64,000 bases of DNA from Jonquetella anthropi DSM 22815 (lineage in GTDB: Bacteria > Synergistota > Synergistia > Synergistales > Dethiosulfovibrionaceae): positions 1,292,349 through 1,356,348 of the forward strand of contig NZ_CM001376.1 in NCBI RefSeq assembly GCF_000237805.1, given 5' to 3'. This document shows, in pieces, positions 1-9,007 of the stretch. A program made the position numbers and the translations under genes. Position 1 is the first letter of the stretch. Each line of letters begins with the position of its first letter. The notes under the pieces were generated by a model. It was not told the DNA's origin. It did not search any database and was given only the letters and a program-made list of their open reading frames with translations.

Positions 1-1079
1 GGCCCGGCCAACTGAACGTCAACGGCGCCTAAGCCAACGCCGGCGCCTGTGCCTTTCACGCCCGGCGCCTTATCGAGCCGCGCGCCGGTCAATTTAACCT
101 GCAGGAAAAGTGGGAAGTTCGGATCCCCGGCGTCAAACGTCCCGTCAGCCGCCAACGCCCCGCCGAAAACCGTCCCCGAAGCGCCGTCCACCGACGCCAT
201 GCTGCCGTCGTACTTAAATGGAAGAACAAAACTCCCTATCAGCGACCCGAGCGCTGCCAGATCTTGGCCGCTCAGCCGCCCCGAGATGGCCCACCCGTTT
301 TTCGTTGGGACGAGCCTGACTGAACCCGACAGGCTTCCGCCCAGCTGAAGCGGCTCAAGGGACCGTTCCAGCTCCTTCAACTTATCGAGCTTCAGCCCTG
401 ACAGCGTCACGTCAAACCCTTCGGAGAGCCTGCCAGACAGAGTGATCGACGCGTCCAATGCTTGAACCGTCACGTTCCCGGCCGGGTCGTTCAGGTCCGG
501 GCTCACGAGGCCGGACAGGTGAATCGGCACGCCCTGCCACGAAAGGGACGCCTCCAGCTGGCTGAACTTTTCGCCCGGAGCGACGGACAGCCTCTCAACA
601 GCCCACGGCAGGTCAGTGCCCTGCCAGTCCTCAATCAACACCGTTCCCAACTGAAGGGGGCTGTGAAACGGCTCCTGCTGCTTCTCTGGCTCAGACGGAA
701 ACGCGGCGTCCACGTCTTTAAAAAATTCGGACAGGTTCCCAGCCGTCAGCCTCAGGCCGGACGACCGAAGGTCGAGCGAGCCGCCCAACGGCGACAGGGA
801 CAATCGGCTCAGCCCAAAGCGAAGGTCTTTCAGCTCCAGCACGTCAGAACCGCTTTGAGTCCGCAGCGACAGGCCGGTCAGGTCATATCCTGACCCCAAG
901 TTGCCGCGAAGATCGTCAAACGTCACGTCTAACGGAACGCCGGCCAAGTATTGTTTTCCGTACCGGGACGCCAGACGGGCGCCCCAATCCCCGACGAACA
1001 GCAGAACAGCGCAGGCTGCCACGAGGATAATCAAAACCGTGCAAAGCCCAGCAAGGCTTCGACGATATATTTTTCTCAT
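1..1079 (-). CDS. tamB: TamB/AsmA-like translocation and assembly protein, N-terminal part (cut by window edge)
   Basis: The reverse strand is open from an ATG at 1079 to the window edge, giving 359 residues with no stop. An AAGGG ribosome site lies just upstream. Residues about 8-28 form one hydrophobic helix (signal anchor), followed by repetitive beta-type sequence (DVTFDDLRGNLGSGYDLTGL and similar). This is the architecture of AsmA/TamB proteins, which span the periplasm and help deliver proteins or lipids to the outer membrane. The diagnostic TamB C-terminal domain lies outside the window, so TamB versus another AsmA-like protein is inference. A gene of this kind implies a diderm envelope. 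Confidence 0.7.
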   Translation of the reverse strand, partial: MRKIYRRSLAGLCTVLIILVAACAVLLFVGDWGARLASRYGKQYLAGVPLDVTFDDLRGNLGSGYDLTGLSLRTQSGSDVLELKDLRFGLSRLSLSPLGGSLDLRSSGLRLTAGNLSEFFKDVDAAFPSEPEKQQEPFHSPLQLGTVLIEDWQGTDLPWAVERLSVAPGEKFSQLEASLSWQGVPIHLSGLVSPDLNDPAGNVTVQALDASITLSGRLSEGFDVTLSGLKLDKLKELERSLEPLQLGGSLSGSVRLVPTKNGWAISGRLSGQDLAALGSLIGSFVLPFKYDGSMASVDGASGTVFGGALAADGTFDAGDPNFPLFLQVKLTGARLDKAPGVKGTGAGVGLGAVDVQLAG

Positions 1080-1316
1080 GCCAGTTTCCCTTCTGTCGCC
1101 TAGGCGGCAAACTTTTATTAAAGTCTAAACTGACGGCCGGCTCAAGACAAGGGAAAAACTGACAGTTCTTCCGTAATGTAAACCTCGTCGAGTTATTTTC
1201 CGTTACGTAAAATCGGGGATAGAATACCGGCGGGAAGCCCTCTCGTCGCCAGTAATTTCTTGGGTATAATAGGACTAACTTCTAGGGGGTTTCCCCCTGA
1301 CGAAAGGAGAACGAAC

Positions 1317-1550
1317 ATGACCATTAAGGTATACTCTTCACCCACTTGCACTTGGTGCGCCAAGCTTAAGGATTACCTGACAAAAAAAGGCGTTGAGTTT
1401 GAGGCAATTGACGTGTCGAAGGACCGGGCCGTCATCAAGGCCCTGGTAGAAAAGACCGGACAGATGGGCGTTCCCGTGACGGAAATCGACGGCGAGTACA
1501 TCATCGGGTTCGACAAGGCAAAACTTGACGCAAAACTTGGTCTGAAATAA
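1317..1550 (+). CDS. Small glutaredoxin-like protein
   Basis: A 77-residue thioredoxin-fold protein with the redox motif C11-T-W-C14 near the N-terminus and the glutaredoxin TVP-like loop (MGVPVTEIDG), which binds thiol substrates. It should reduce disulfides in the cytoplasm, for example as an electron donor of the NrdH/Grx type. The donor and the partner cannot be told from sequence. The ATG at 1317 is chosen over an earlier in-frame start at 1260 because GAAAGGAG sits 8 bases before it and the earlier extension is not glutaredoxin sequence. A TATAAT at 1265-1270 is a plausible -10 box. The gene is monocistronic and ends at a strong terminator. Confidence 0.85.
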   Translation: MTIKVYSSPTCTWCAKLKDYLTKKGVEFEAIDVSKDRAVIKALVEKTGQMGVPVTEIDGEYIIGFDKAKLDAKLGLK

Positions 1551-1590
1551 AAAACGGCAGAGCCTTAAAAGGCTCTGCCATTTTATTTTT
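1551..1590. terminator. Bidirectional intrinsic terminator
   Basis: The arms GGCAGAGCCT (1556-1565) and AGGCTCTGCC (1570-1579) are a perfect 10-bp stem with a TAAA loop. T-rich DNA follows on the + strand and A-rich DNA precedes it. It can serve the glutaredoxin gene and the convergent gene ending at 1597. Confidence 0.9.
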
Positions 1591-1596
1591 CAGGCT

Positions 1597-2064
1597 TCAG
1601 CAGTTGATGACGAAGTGATCGTACTCGGAAAAGACTTGGAACTCCTCAAAGCCCTCTTCCTTGACGATCTCCTCCACGTCCTCTTCCTTCTCCACGTTGA
1701 AGATGTCCACGCCGTCGGCGGTGTAATTCACCAGCAGGCAGGCGCAGCCTTCTTCCTTCCCCCGCTCGAACATCTGCAGGTACCGCTCCAGCTCAATCAG
1801 ATCGAGGAAAAATACCTCGCCGTCCAGCTTCTCTCCCTCGTCGGCCACGGCCTCCAGATAATCCTGCTGGCGGGAGCGCAGCACCGACTGATACGTGGCC
1901 GGCACGTCGAGCTCCATCGGCTTGTCGAGACGCTCGGAGAAGCTGCCGATCTGCTTACCGTCCAAGTAGATATCCCCGTTGTACAGGATATCCTCTTCGC
2001 AGTCCTGCTCGACCAAGTTATGAACTTCAACCCCGTTAATCGAGGCATGTTCGATTTTTTCCAC
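1597..2064 (-). CDS. Acidic hypothetical protein, 155 aa
   Basis: A soluble, strongly acidic 155-residue protein with no signal peptide or membrane segment. The C-terminal third is rich in Glu (EKEEDVEEIVKEEGFEE). I do not recognise a family. Translation starts at a GTG (2064) with a perfect GGAGGT eight bases upstream. It lies 39 bp downstream of the MFS transporter gene and is probably cotranscribed with it. Antisense reading frames over the same stretch lack ribosome sites and are taken as shadows. Confidence 0.7.
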   Translation of the reverse strand: MEKIEHASINGVEVHNLVEQDCEEDILYNGDIYLDGKQIGSFSERLDKPMELDVPATYQSVLRSRQQDYLEAVADEGEKLDGEVFFLDLIELERYLQMFERGKEEGCACLLVNYTADGVDIFNVEKEEDVEEIVKEEGFEEFQVFSEYDHFVINC

Positions 2065-2103
2065 AGCGAATGACCTCCAATAGTTCGTTTGAAATCTTTG
2101 CGG

Positions 2104-3348
2104 CTATTGTAACTCACTTTCTTCGCCTGCGCCAGAGACGGAGCCGCAGTCCGGACGGCGCTCCTTCAGACATGGGTGAGCCATCACGGCGGAAACGACA
2201 GCCAAACAGGCCGCCACAATCGCAACGGCTGTTCCCTCCATGCCGTGGGACTCCAAGCTGCCGCCTAAAATCGGGCCGGCCGTCATGCCGATGCCGAACG
2301 CAATGTTGTACGCGCCCATCGACACGCCGGAGCCGTAGATGTGGCTTCGCTGGCTCACAAATGCCAGCGTCGCGGGGATACCGATGGCGTTGGCGCCCCC
2401 GTACAAGACCGATACCAACATGAACCCGGCGAAGGTGCGGGGCAGAGGCAGAGCCAGTAGGACGGACCCGGTCAGGATACAGCTGACGACTGCCAGCCAT
2501 CGTTTAGAAATCCGATCCGCCAGCCAACCTGAGACCTGCTGGAGCAGTGCCGACGAGATGGACACGCCGGCGACCAGATAACCGATCTGGGAGACCGACA
2601 GGCCGTGCCGATTCGCCAGAATTGGGATCAGAAGCATCGTCATGCCGCGGCCAAAGGTGGTCATCAGCTGGTACAGCATGACCCGAAAGAGAACCGGGTC
2701 AGCCAGAATGCCGCCCATAGACCGCCACAGGGACTTCGTGTCGTGAGAGGAATCGCCGATTCCCTTGGGAACTTTTATCAGGCTCGCGACCACCGCCACA
2801 GAGCAGCTGACGAACATGACGAGAAACGGTGCTTTAACGCCCCAGTGCTCGTAGGTTACGCCGCTCAGCAGAGGCCCTAAGCCGACCCCCAAGTAGGTCG
2901 CCATCTGCATCGTGCCGAAGAAGCGTCCTTCCTTGCCGGGCGGCGCCACCTCGGCGCCGATAGCCATCGCCACGGGAATGACAAACGCGCTTCCGACCCC
3001 GTTCAGCAGGCGAACGGCCATCAGGTGCCACGCTTTCGACGCGAAGATGTACCCAACCGACGCGGCGGCGTAGAGGCTCAAACCGCCCAGCATGAGCGTC
3101 CGGCGGGGAAATCGGTCCGCCATCGGGCCGGAAAAGAACGTGGCTGTCATTCGGCTCAGCGAAAATGCGCCCATGACCGCTCCAAGGAAAGCCCCTCCAG
3201 CGCCCATGCGAACCGCGTATAATGGAAGCAATGGATTCACGATGCCGATTCCCAGCATGCAGATGCACAGGGACATGGACAGGACAAAGAGAAGTCCCCA
3301 TGGACTGTATTCCTTTTCCCCCCTCGGCTTTCCGCTATCCAATGCCAT
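2104..3348 (-). CDS. Major facilitator superfamily transporter
   Basis: About 414 residues with twelve predicted hydrophobic helices. The MFS loop 2-3 signature appears as GPMADRFPRR and its counterpart after helix 8 as GWLADRISKR. It acts at the inner membrane, probably as a proton-coupled drug or metabolite exporter of the 12-helix type. The substrate is not predictable. The ATG at 3348 is preferred over the GTG at 3354 because the GGGGGAG ribosome site leaves proper spacing only for the ATG. It is the first gene of a two-gene unit with the acidic protein downstream. Confidence 0.85.
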   Translation of the reverse strand: MALDSGKPRGEKEYSPWGLLFVLSMSLCICMLGIGIVNPLLPLYAVRMGAGGAFLGAVMGAFSLSRMTATFFSGPMADRFPRRTLMLGGLSLYAAASVGYIFASKAWHLMAVRLLNGVGSAFVIPVAMAIGAEVAPPGKEGRFFGTMQMATYLGVGLGPLLSGVTYEHWGVKAPFLVMFVSCSVAVVASLIKVPKGIGDSSHDTKSLWRSMGGILADPVLFRVMLYQLMTTFGRGMTMLLIPILANRHGLSVSQIGYLVAGVSISSALLQQVSGWLADRISKRWLAVVSCILTGSVLLALPLPRTFAGFMLVSVLYGGANAIGIPATLAFVSQRSHIYGSGVSMGAYNIAFGIGMTAGPILGGSLESHGMEGTAVAIVAACLAVVSAVMAHPCLKERRPDCGSVSGAGEESELQ

Positions 3349-3373
3349 CCGCACTCCCCCCGTTTCTGATCGT

Positions 3374-3382
3374 ATTATATCA
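3374..3382 (-). promoter_or_regulatory. Extended -10 promoter of the MFS gene
   Basis: Reverse strand reads TGATATAAT, a TGn extended -10 element with a perfect TATAAT. It lies 26 bp before the MFS start codon. No good -35 box is seen, which is usual for extended -10 promoters. Confidence 0.6.
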
Positions 3383-3537
3383 ACGGCCCTTCTCCAAAAA
3401 CGGGATAAAGGCGGCGCGCCACGGCAAGATGATTTGCAATTTACAATTTTTATTATTGCGTTCAGCTATTCGACTGCCCGAATTTCGCTTCGTCACGTCG
3501 GCTATTTGCCCTCAAAAAGCTCGAAGGAGGAACCTCC

Positions 3538-4938
3538 ATGACACCAGCTCTTTCCCCAACCATCTTCCGGGAATACGATATCCGCGGCATCGCGGATACT
3601 GACCTGTGCGACGCCAACGTCCTAGCCATCGCCAGGGCGTTCGGGACCTACCTGACCCGCAAGGGCGGCCGTCGGGTCACGGTCGCCGGCGACGTCCGGC
3701 TCTCGACCGAACGGATCCGCGCGAGCGTCATCGCCGGCCTGACCGACTGCGGGCTGGACGTGATCGACCTCGGCGTCACCACCACGCCGCTGCTCTATTG
3801 GAGCCTGTTCGAGCTCAAGCCCGACGGCGGCGTCATGATCACAGGCAGCCACAACCCGAAGGAGATGAACGGGCTCAAGCTGGCGCTCGGCAGGGCTACG
3901 CTGTATGGCGAGGAAATTCAAAAAGTCGGCCGTATGGCTTTGGAAGGTGACTTCGATTTGTCAGCGCGCAAGGGAGGGACGGAGAAGAAAGACCTCTGGC
4001 CCGACTACTTGGCCATGCTGAAAAGCAAAATCGTCCTCGACCGACCTCTGCACGTCGTGACGGACACGGCCAACGGGACGGCCGGGCTCGGGATCCGTCA
4101 GTTCCTCACGTCGTTAGGCTGCAAGGTCACGGCGCTTTACGAGACGCCGGATGGGACGTTCCCGAACCACCACCCGGACCCACAGAAGTCAGCCAACATG
4201 GCTGACTTGGCCAAGCTTGTGAGGGAAGTCCACGCCGACATCGGCTTCGGTTTTGACGGCGACGCGGACCGAATCGGCGTCGTTGACGAAAAAGGCGAGA
4301 TCATCTGGGGCGACGTGCTCATGGCACTCATCTGGCGCGAGCTTCTGCCCAAGCACCCAGGCGCGACCGCCATCATCGAGGTCAAGTGCTCTCAGGCGTT
4401 AGAGGACGAAGTGCGTCGCTTAGGCGGCGTCCCGTACTATTACAAGGCGGGACACTCGCTCGTTAAGGCCGAGATGCGGCGAATCGGCGCGCTCTTCTCC
4501 GGCGAGTACTCGGGACACATGTTCTTCGCCGACGAGTTCTACGGCTTCGACGACTCGTTCTACGCCGCCGGCCGGTTCCTCAGGCTCCTCTCCCGGACGA
4601 AGGGGCCGATGTCCGCGCTGGTCAGCGACATGCCGAAGTACATCGGCACCGAGGAAGTTCGTATCCCCTGCTCGGACAGCGAAAAATTCGAGAAGGTCAA
4701 GGAGATCACCGATCAGGCCGTCAAGGACCACGAGGCCGTGACGGTTGACGGCGTGCGAATCCTCTACGGTGACGGCTGGGGGCTGATTCGAGCGTCGAAC
4801 ACTCAGCCTGTGATCGCCCTCAGGTGTGAGGGCAAGGACAGCGCCGCGCTGGAGCGAATCAAGTTGGACCTCAGGCGCCGCGTCCAGGCCGTCGGGCTGG
4901 ACGACTTCAGCTGGACGCCCGAGCCGCCAAAAAAGTAA
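3538..4938 (+). CDS. manB: Phosphomannomutase/phosphoglucomutase
   Basis: A 466-residue alpha-D-phosphohexomutase. It has the active phosphoserine loop TGSHNP (Ser104), the magnesium loop DGDAD (240-244), the sugar-binding loop GEYSGH (about 322) and the C-terminal phosphate-binding RASNTQP (about 418). It interconverts hexose-1- and hexose-6-phosphates for exopolysaccharide and LPS precursor synthesis. Sequence alone does not separate mannose from glucose specificity, and AlgC-type enzymes do both. The start has a strong GAAGGAGG site. The gene stands alone with its own terminator. It is distinct from glmM at 59.6 kb, which belongs to a different subfamily (SASHNP). Confidence 0.9.
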   Translation: MTPALSPTIFREYDIRGIADTDLCDANVLAIARAFGTYLTRKGGRRVTVAGDVRLSTERIRASVIAGLTDCGLDVIDLGVTTTPLLYWSLFELKPDGGVMITGSHNPKEMNGLKLALGRATLYGEEIQKVGRMALEGDFDLSARKGGTEKKDLWPDYLAMLKSKIVLDRPLHVVTDTANGTAGLGIRQFLTSLGCKVTALYETPDGTFPNHHPDPQKSANMADLAKLVREVHADIGFGFDGDADRIGVVDEKGEIIWGDVLMALIWRELLPKHPGATAIIEVKCSQALEDEVRRLGGVPYYYKAGHSLVKAEMRRIGALFSGEYSGHMFFADEFYGFDDSFYAAGRFLRLLSRTKGPMSALVSDMPKYIGTEEVRIPCSDSEKFEKVKEITDQAVKDHEAVTVDGVRILYGDGWGLIRASNTQPVIALRCEGKDSAALERIKLDLRRRVQAVGLDDFSWTPEPPKK

Positions 4939-4953
4939 CGGCGTGAAGACACG

Positions 4954-4999
4954 AAAGCGCCCGTTCGTCCCGCAACCGCGGGATGAACGGGCGCTTTTT
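4954..4999. terminator. Bidirectional intrinsic terminator between manB and dnaB
   Basis: The outer stem GCGCCCGTTC (4957-4966) pairs with GAACGGGCGC (4985-4994), with an inner TCCCGC/GCGGGA stem. Five T follow on the + strand and AAA precedes, so it can serve both convergent genes. Confidence 0.9.
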
Positions 5000-5012
5000 C
5001 TGCCGTGGCATC

Positions 5013-6374
5013 TTACATTCTTGAAGGGTCAAGCCGAGTGCTGGCGTCCTCGAAGCGAGTGAACTCCTTGATAAACACCAAGTTCGCCGTCCCTGTCGGG
5101 CCGTTGCGGTGCTTGGCGATATCGACAAATGAGACGCTGCTCGTCTCTTCGGGGTCCTTGTCCTTATCGTAGTACTCCGGTCGGAAGAGGAACGCCACCA
5201 AGTCGGCGTCCTGCTCGATAGCGCCGCTGTCGCGCAGGTCGGACAGCTGAGGCCGCTTGTCGTTTCTGCTTTCGACGGCCCGTGAAAGCTGGGAGAGCGC
5301 CAACACCGGCACGTCCAGCTCCCGAGCCACGGCCTTCAGGCCACGCGATATCTCGGCCACTTCCTGCTGTTTGCTCTCCGCCTGGCGAGCCGAGTTCATC
5401 AGCTGAAGGTAGTCGACCACGATCAGCCCCAAGTCCTCGTGCTGAGCCTTAAACCTTCGGCACTGGGCCTTGAGCTCCATGGTGGACATCAGGGACCGGT
5501 CGTCGATGTAAAGAGGCACCTTGTCCAAGACGCTGGCCGCCTCGGTCAGATGAACCCAATCGCCGCCCTGCATCAGGCCGCTGAACATGTCGTGGATATT
5601 AATCCGAGACTCGGCGCCGAGCAGACGCTGAGCCAGCTGGAGCGCCCCCATCTCGAGGCTGAAGACCAAAACCGGCTTGCCCTGCTTGACCGCCACGTTC
5701 CGGGCCACGTTCAAAGCGAGCGCCGTTTTCCCCATCGAAGGACGGGCGGCCAAAATGTTCAGCGCGCCGCGCTGCAGGCCGCCGGTCAGCCGGTCAAGCT
5801 CGCTGAACCCGGTGGGAACGCCGGTGGTCAGATCGCCGTCCCGAGCGCAGGCCGCCTGAATCTGTTCAATTGCCTCAGACAGCAGGTCGCCGACCCGCTG
5901 GAAGTTGGACGAGTTGCGCCGGCGGGAGATCTCAAAAATCATCCGCTCGGCCTCTTCCAACAGCTCCTCGGTCTCGCACTGCCCCTCGTACCCTAACTGG
6001 GCGATTTTCTGCCCCGCCTGAATCACGCGTCGTCTCAGCGCCCGCTCTTGAACGATGCGGGCGTAGTACGCCGCGTTCGCCGCCGTGGGCAGCATGTCCG
6101 CGCACTCGACCAAAAAGTTTTGGTCCGACGCCGGATCCCCGTCACCCCGCCGGTTCAGCTCATCTTTCGTCGTCAGGACGTCGACCGGCCGTTCCCTCCG
6201 GGTCATGTCGCACATGACCTCGAACACCCTTCTGGGCTGGGCGTCGAAGAAGTCATCCGGGGACAGAATGTCCTGAACCTCAATGAGGGCGTTTCGATCC
6301 AGCAGGCAGCCGCCGATCACCGCACGTTCAGCCTCTGGGCTCGACGGGAGGGATCTGACCTGCGGGACGGGCAT
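5013..6374 (-). CDS. dnaB: Replicative DNA helicase DnaB
   Basis: A 453-residue hexameric helicase that unwinds DNA at the replication fork. The N-terminal DnaB domain covers about residues 8-110. The RecA-like domain has Walker A ARPSMGKT (210-218), a Walker B in LIVVDYLQL (about 315) and the downstream LSQLSR segment. The start codon overlaps the rplI stop as TAATG, indicating translational coupling. It is the last gene of the rpsF-ssb-rpsR-DUF2232-rplI-dnaB operon, an arrangement known from many bacteria. Confidence 0.97.
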   Translation of the reverse strand: MPVPQVRSLPSSPEAERAVIGGCLLDRNALIEVQDILSPDDFFDAQPRRVFEVMCDMTRRERPVDVLTTKDELNRRGDGDPASDQNFLVECADMLPTAANAAYYARIVQERALRRRVIQAGQKIAQLGYEGQCETEELLEEAERMIFEISRRRNSSNFQRVGDLLSEAIEQIQAACARDGDLTTGVPTGFSELDRLTGGLQRGALNILAARPSMGKTALALNVARNVAVKQGKPVLVFSLEMGALQLAQRLLGAESRINIHDMFSGLMQGGDWVHLTEAASVLDKVPLYIDDRSLMSTMELKAQCRRFKAQHEDLGLIVVDYLQLMNSARQAESKQQEVAEISRGLKAVARELDVPVLALSQLSRAVESRNDKRPQLSDLRDSGAIEQDADLVAFLFRPEYYDKDKDPEETSSVSFVDIAKHRNGPTGTANLVFIKEFTRFEDASTRLDPSRM

Positions 6375-6820
6375 TACTGAGCCTCGACGGAAACGGTCAT
6401 GGAAGCGTCGACGGCAGGGTGAAGCTTCAGGGTCAGCGGATAACCGCCGAGGGCCTTGATCACGCCGTCGAGCTTGACGTCTTTTTTATCCACGCTCACG
6501 CCGTACTGGGCCCCCAGGGCCTCGGCGATCTGCGCGCTGGTAACGGCTCCAAACAGCTTTCCGCCCTCGCCTGCCGGGATAGACACCCGAACAACTTTCC
6601 CGGCGATGCGGGCCTTCACCGACTCGGCTTCCGCCCGAAGCTTTTCGTCCTTCCGGCGCTCCGCCGCGTCGCGTTCCGCCTGAACCTTCATCGTCGAGGC
6701 GGTCGCCTCAACGGCCAGCCCGCGGGAGATCAGGTAGTTGCGCCCGTACCCGTCGGAAACTTCCACGACTTGGCCCTTCTTGCCCAACTTGCGGACATCT
6801 TCTTTAAGAATAACCTTCAT
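6374..6820 (-). CDS. rplI: 50S ribosomal protein L9
   Basis: A 148-residue L9 with the N-terminal rRNA-binding lobe (MKVILKEDVRKLGKKGQVVEVSDGYGRNYLI), a long central helix and the C-terminal lobe. It starts with ATG after GGAGGTG. Its ATG overlaps the stop of the upstream membrane-protein gene (ATGA) and its stop overlaps the dnaB ATG, so three genes are translationally chained. Confidence 0.97.
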   Translation of the reverse strand: MKVILKEDVRKLGKKGQVVEVSDGYGRNYLISRGLAVEATASTMKVQAERDAAERRKDEKLRAEAESVKARIAGKVVRVSIPAGEGGKLFGAVTSAQIAEALGAQYGVSVDKKDVKLDGVIKALGGYPLTLKLHPAVDASMTVSVEAQ

Positions 6821-7749
6821 TGTTTCACACCTCCGTAGCGTTTCCTGATGTCAAGCCACAGGTCTACGACGCCCAGCACCACGGCCCCCTGCTCGAGAAC
6901 CGGCACGGCAACCGCAGCGATAAGAAGCGGAACTGAGATCCACCAGCTTAATCCGAACCGTTTTGCCCACCAGCCGGCCAAGGACAGCCCCTGTACGAGT
7001 AGCAGCGCCCGAATGACCAGCTCAAGGTTCACCCCGACGATAAAAGCGACTTGGGCCGCCTGAAACGACAGCCGCGACAGCACCAGCGCCGCCAAGCTGA
7101 AAAGGTACGCCCAAAGAACGCTGGAAGGCATTCGCAGCTCCGTCACCTTGGGCAGCTTCGGCATCGGCAGGGCCGTCCGACGGAGCAGTAGCGACGACAA
7201 ACCGTAAGAGAGGGCTGTCAGCCACATGGCGCTCAAGACGAGAATCGACGGAAACACGGTCGGCACCACCGCAGCCGCTTGACGCACCGCGCCGAAATAC
7301 GCCGCGGCCTGAGGCGCTTGGAGCAGCACGTTTCGGTAGAGGCCAGTCAGGCTGGCGACGAGAAGTTTAGCCGGCCCTTGGCCTGTGGCGTAAAAGAGCC
7401 AGCCTCCCAACGCCGTCATGCCCAATATCGTGGCGGTCAGCCCGGCCAGAAACGTTTCCCCGGCGCTTTGGCTTCTGGCCGCGAGACCAAGGCAGAGCCC
7501 ACAGGCCCCCCAAGCTAAAAAGAAAGCCAGAGCGTGATAGGGCGACAGGACAGCCGCAACGGTCCCGGCGGCGCAGGCGAGCGCCCCGACGCCGCCGGCC
7601 GGCCCAAGAAGACGGGACGCGACGGCCAACGGCACGGCGCACAACATCACGGCGAAGCTGACGAATGGAAGGTTCCACGCCGCATAGAACGCCCCGGACA
7701 GGACGCCCAAGGACAGAGCCGCCGCCGGTGAACGCATCCGAAGATTCAT
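6817..7749 (-). CDS. DUF2232 integral membrane protein
   Basis: A 310-residue polytopic membrane protein with about eight hydrophobic segments and a basic C-terminus. Its position between rpsR and rplI is where DUF2232 (YybS-like) proteins occur in Gram-positive and related genomes, and the fold fits. The function is unknown, and an ECF-transporter S-component-like role has been proposed for relatives. It starts 18 bp after the AAAGGGG ribosome site and ends in a 4-bp ATGA overlap with rplI. A T-tract terminator lies upstream, so it may be expressed below the level of rpsR. Confidence 0.75.
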   Translation of the reverse strand: MNLRMRSPAAALSLGVLSGAFYAAWNLPFVSFAVMLCAVPLAVASRLLGPAGGVGALACAAGTVAAVLSPYHALAFFLAWGACGLCLGLAARSQSAGETFLAGLTATILGMTALGGWLFYATGQGPAKLLVASLTGLYRNVLLQAPQAAAYFGAVRQAAAVVPTVFPSILVLSAMWLTALSYGLSSLLLRRTALPMPKLPKVTELRMPSSVLWAYLFSLAALVLSRLSFQAAQVAFIVGVNLELVIRALLLVQGLSLAGWWAKRFGLSWWISVPLLIAAVAVPVLEQGAVVLGVVDLWLDIRKRYGGVKQ

Positions 7750-7769
7750 CTGGGCATCCCCTTTCTTTG

Positions 7770-7806
7770 AAAAAAGGGAGAAGAAGCCGCGTCGGCTTCC
7801 CCTCCC
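7770..7806 (-). terminator. Intra-operon terminator between rpsR and the DUF2232 gene
   Basis: On the reverse strand GGGAG-GG-GAAGCCG pairs with CGGCTTC-TT-CTCCC across an ACG loop, followed by six T. It sits inside the ribosomal operon and probably lowers read-through into DUF2232-rplI-dnaB. Confidence 0.75.
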
Positions 7807-7823
7807 CTGCGTCCAAATCTGAA

Positions 7824-8072
7824 CTAATCGGCAGTGTACGGCAACAGAGCCATAAAACGCGCCCGTTTAATGGCAATCGTCAGTTGGCGCTGGTGCTTGG
7901 CGCAGTTGCCAGTCACCCGGCGGGGAACGATCTTCCCGCGCTCACTCACGTATTTTCTCAGCCGATCCACGTCCTTATAGTCGGCGTGTTCGAGCTTATC
8001 AGCGCAATAATAGCAAACCTTCGGACGGCGTTTACCCCGCCGCCGGTTGTTGTTTCCTCCCTGAAAGGGCAT
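7824..8072 (-). CDS. rpsR: 30S ribosomal protein S18
   Basis: An 82-residue S18 with the conserved core from [19 protein letters not shown] to [20 protein letters not shown]. An N-terminal CYYC pair is consistent with a zinc-binding (C+) paralogue. It binds S6 in the 30S platform. GAGGAGG precedes the ATG. Gene order is rpsF-ssb-rpsR, as in most bacteria. Confidence 0.97.
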   Translation of the reverse strand: MPFQGGNNNRRRGKRRPKVCYYCADKLEHADYKDVDRLRKYVSERGKIVPRRVTGNCAKHQRQLTIAIKRARFMALLPYTAD

Positions 8073-8103
8073 TTCCTGACCTCCTCAATAATGTTTCTGC
8101 TGG

Positions 8104-8616
8104 CTAAAAGGGGATCTCCGCTTCGCCGCCGGAAGGACCGACTTCGGAGATATCCATCGGGAAACTGTCGTCCTCGCCGTATGACGAGAAGCCAGACCGA
8201 AGATTGGCCGGCTCGTCGCCGCGCTTAGGAGCGCCGTACGATTGGCGAGGTCCTGAACTTTCGGACTGATCGCCGTCCCGGCTTCCGCCGCCGAGGAACT
8301 GAACTGTGTCGGCGACGACTTCAGTCACGTACCGTTTCTGTCCGGACTTATCCTCATAGGACCGGGTGGCAATGCGCCCCTCAACGAGGGCCGCCCGCCC
8401 CTTGGAAAGGTACCGCTCACAGTTTTCGGCCTGAGCGCCCCAGACGACGATGGGAACAAACGCCACGTCCTCCTGAAGCTCTCCGTTCTTGCCCTTCCAC
8501 GTGCGGTTGACCGCCAAGGTAAAACTCGCTACCGGCGTCTTGCTAGACGTGTAGCGAAGTTCCGGATCCTTCGTCAGGTTTCCTACCAGAATCACTCGGT
8601 TAAATCCCCGTGCCAT
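8104..8616 (-). CDS. ssb: Single-stranded DNA-binding protein
   Basis: A 170-residue SSB with an N-terminal OB fold (residues 1-110: NRVILVGNLTKDPELRYT...VASFTLAVNRTWK). A glycine/serine-rich linker follows, and the acidic tail ends in EAEIPF. The tail is the docking peptide for replication and repair proteins. The last four residues are EIPF rather than the common DIPF, which is a conservative change. AGGAGG precedes the ATG. Confidence 0.96.
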   Translation of the reverse strand: MARGFNRVILVGNLTKDPELRYTSSKTPVASFTLAVNRTWKGKNGELQEDVAFVPIVVWGAQAENCERYLSKGRAALVEGRIATRSYEDKSGQKRYVTEVVADTVQFLGGGSRDGDQSESSGPRQSYGAPKRGDEPANLRSGFSSYGEDDSFPMDISEVGPSGGEAEIPF

Positions 8617-8629
8617 GGTGAAAAGCCTC

Positions 8630-8914
8630 CTACTTCTCGTCCCGAACGGTCACCATGTGACGGACGACGTTCGGACGCAGCTTCATCAGCCGATCGAGCT
8701 CCGACAATGCCGACGGATCGAGCTTCAGCTCGAACACGACGTAAATGCCCTCGTTGAGGCCCTTGATCTCGTAGGCTAAACGGCGTTTTCCCCAGAGGTC
8801 AGACTTGGTTACTTCTCCGGAGAGACGGGCAACCAACTCCTCAATACCCTTGATTTCGGCGCTGTGCTCTTCGACGGACGGATTGATAATGACCATCATT
8901 TCGTAGAGACGCAC
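8630..8914 (-). CDS. rpsF: 30S ribosomal protein S6
   Basis: A 94-residue S6 (RLYEMMVIINPSVEE ... LMKLRPNVVRHMVTVRDEK). The GTG at 8914 is chosen because GGAGGT lies seven bases upstream and the protein then begins exactly where S6 normally does. An in-frame start at 8953 would add 13 unrelated residues that overlap the leader. First gene of the ribosomal/replication operon. Confidence 0.95.
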   Translation of the reverse strand: MRLYEMMVIINPSVEEHSAEIKGIEELVARLSGEVTKSDLWGKRRLAYEIKGLNEGIYVVFELKLDPSALSELDRLMKLRPNVVRHMVTVRDEK

Positions 8915-8978
8915 GTGCACCACCTCCTCCCTATGGACTGTGGCCCTCCTCATGAAGGGCAGGGAACTGCATTTAGGG

Positions 8979-9007
8979 ATTATATATCAGTTCTTGGGCT
9001 CCTGCAA
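8979..9007 (-). promoter_or_regulatory. Sigma70-type promoter of the rpsF operon
   Basis: Reverse strand TTGCAG (9007-9002), a 17-bp spacer and TATAAT (8984-8979). The -35 box lies inside the 3' end of the FtsB-like gene. The leader of roughly 55 nt contains a GCCCT/AGGGC hairpin before the ribosome site. I did not see a clear bulged CCG as in the known S6:S18-binding leaders. Confidence 0.75.

Noticed and set aside
8915-8978. S6:S18-binding autoregulatory leader upstream of rpsF
   Set aside because: A GCCCT/AGGGC hairpin is present, but I could not find the bulged CCG motif expected for that RNA class.
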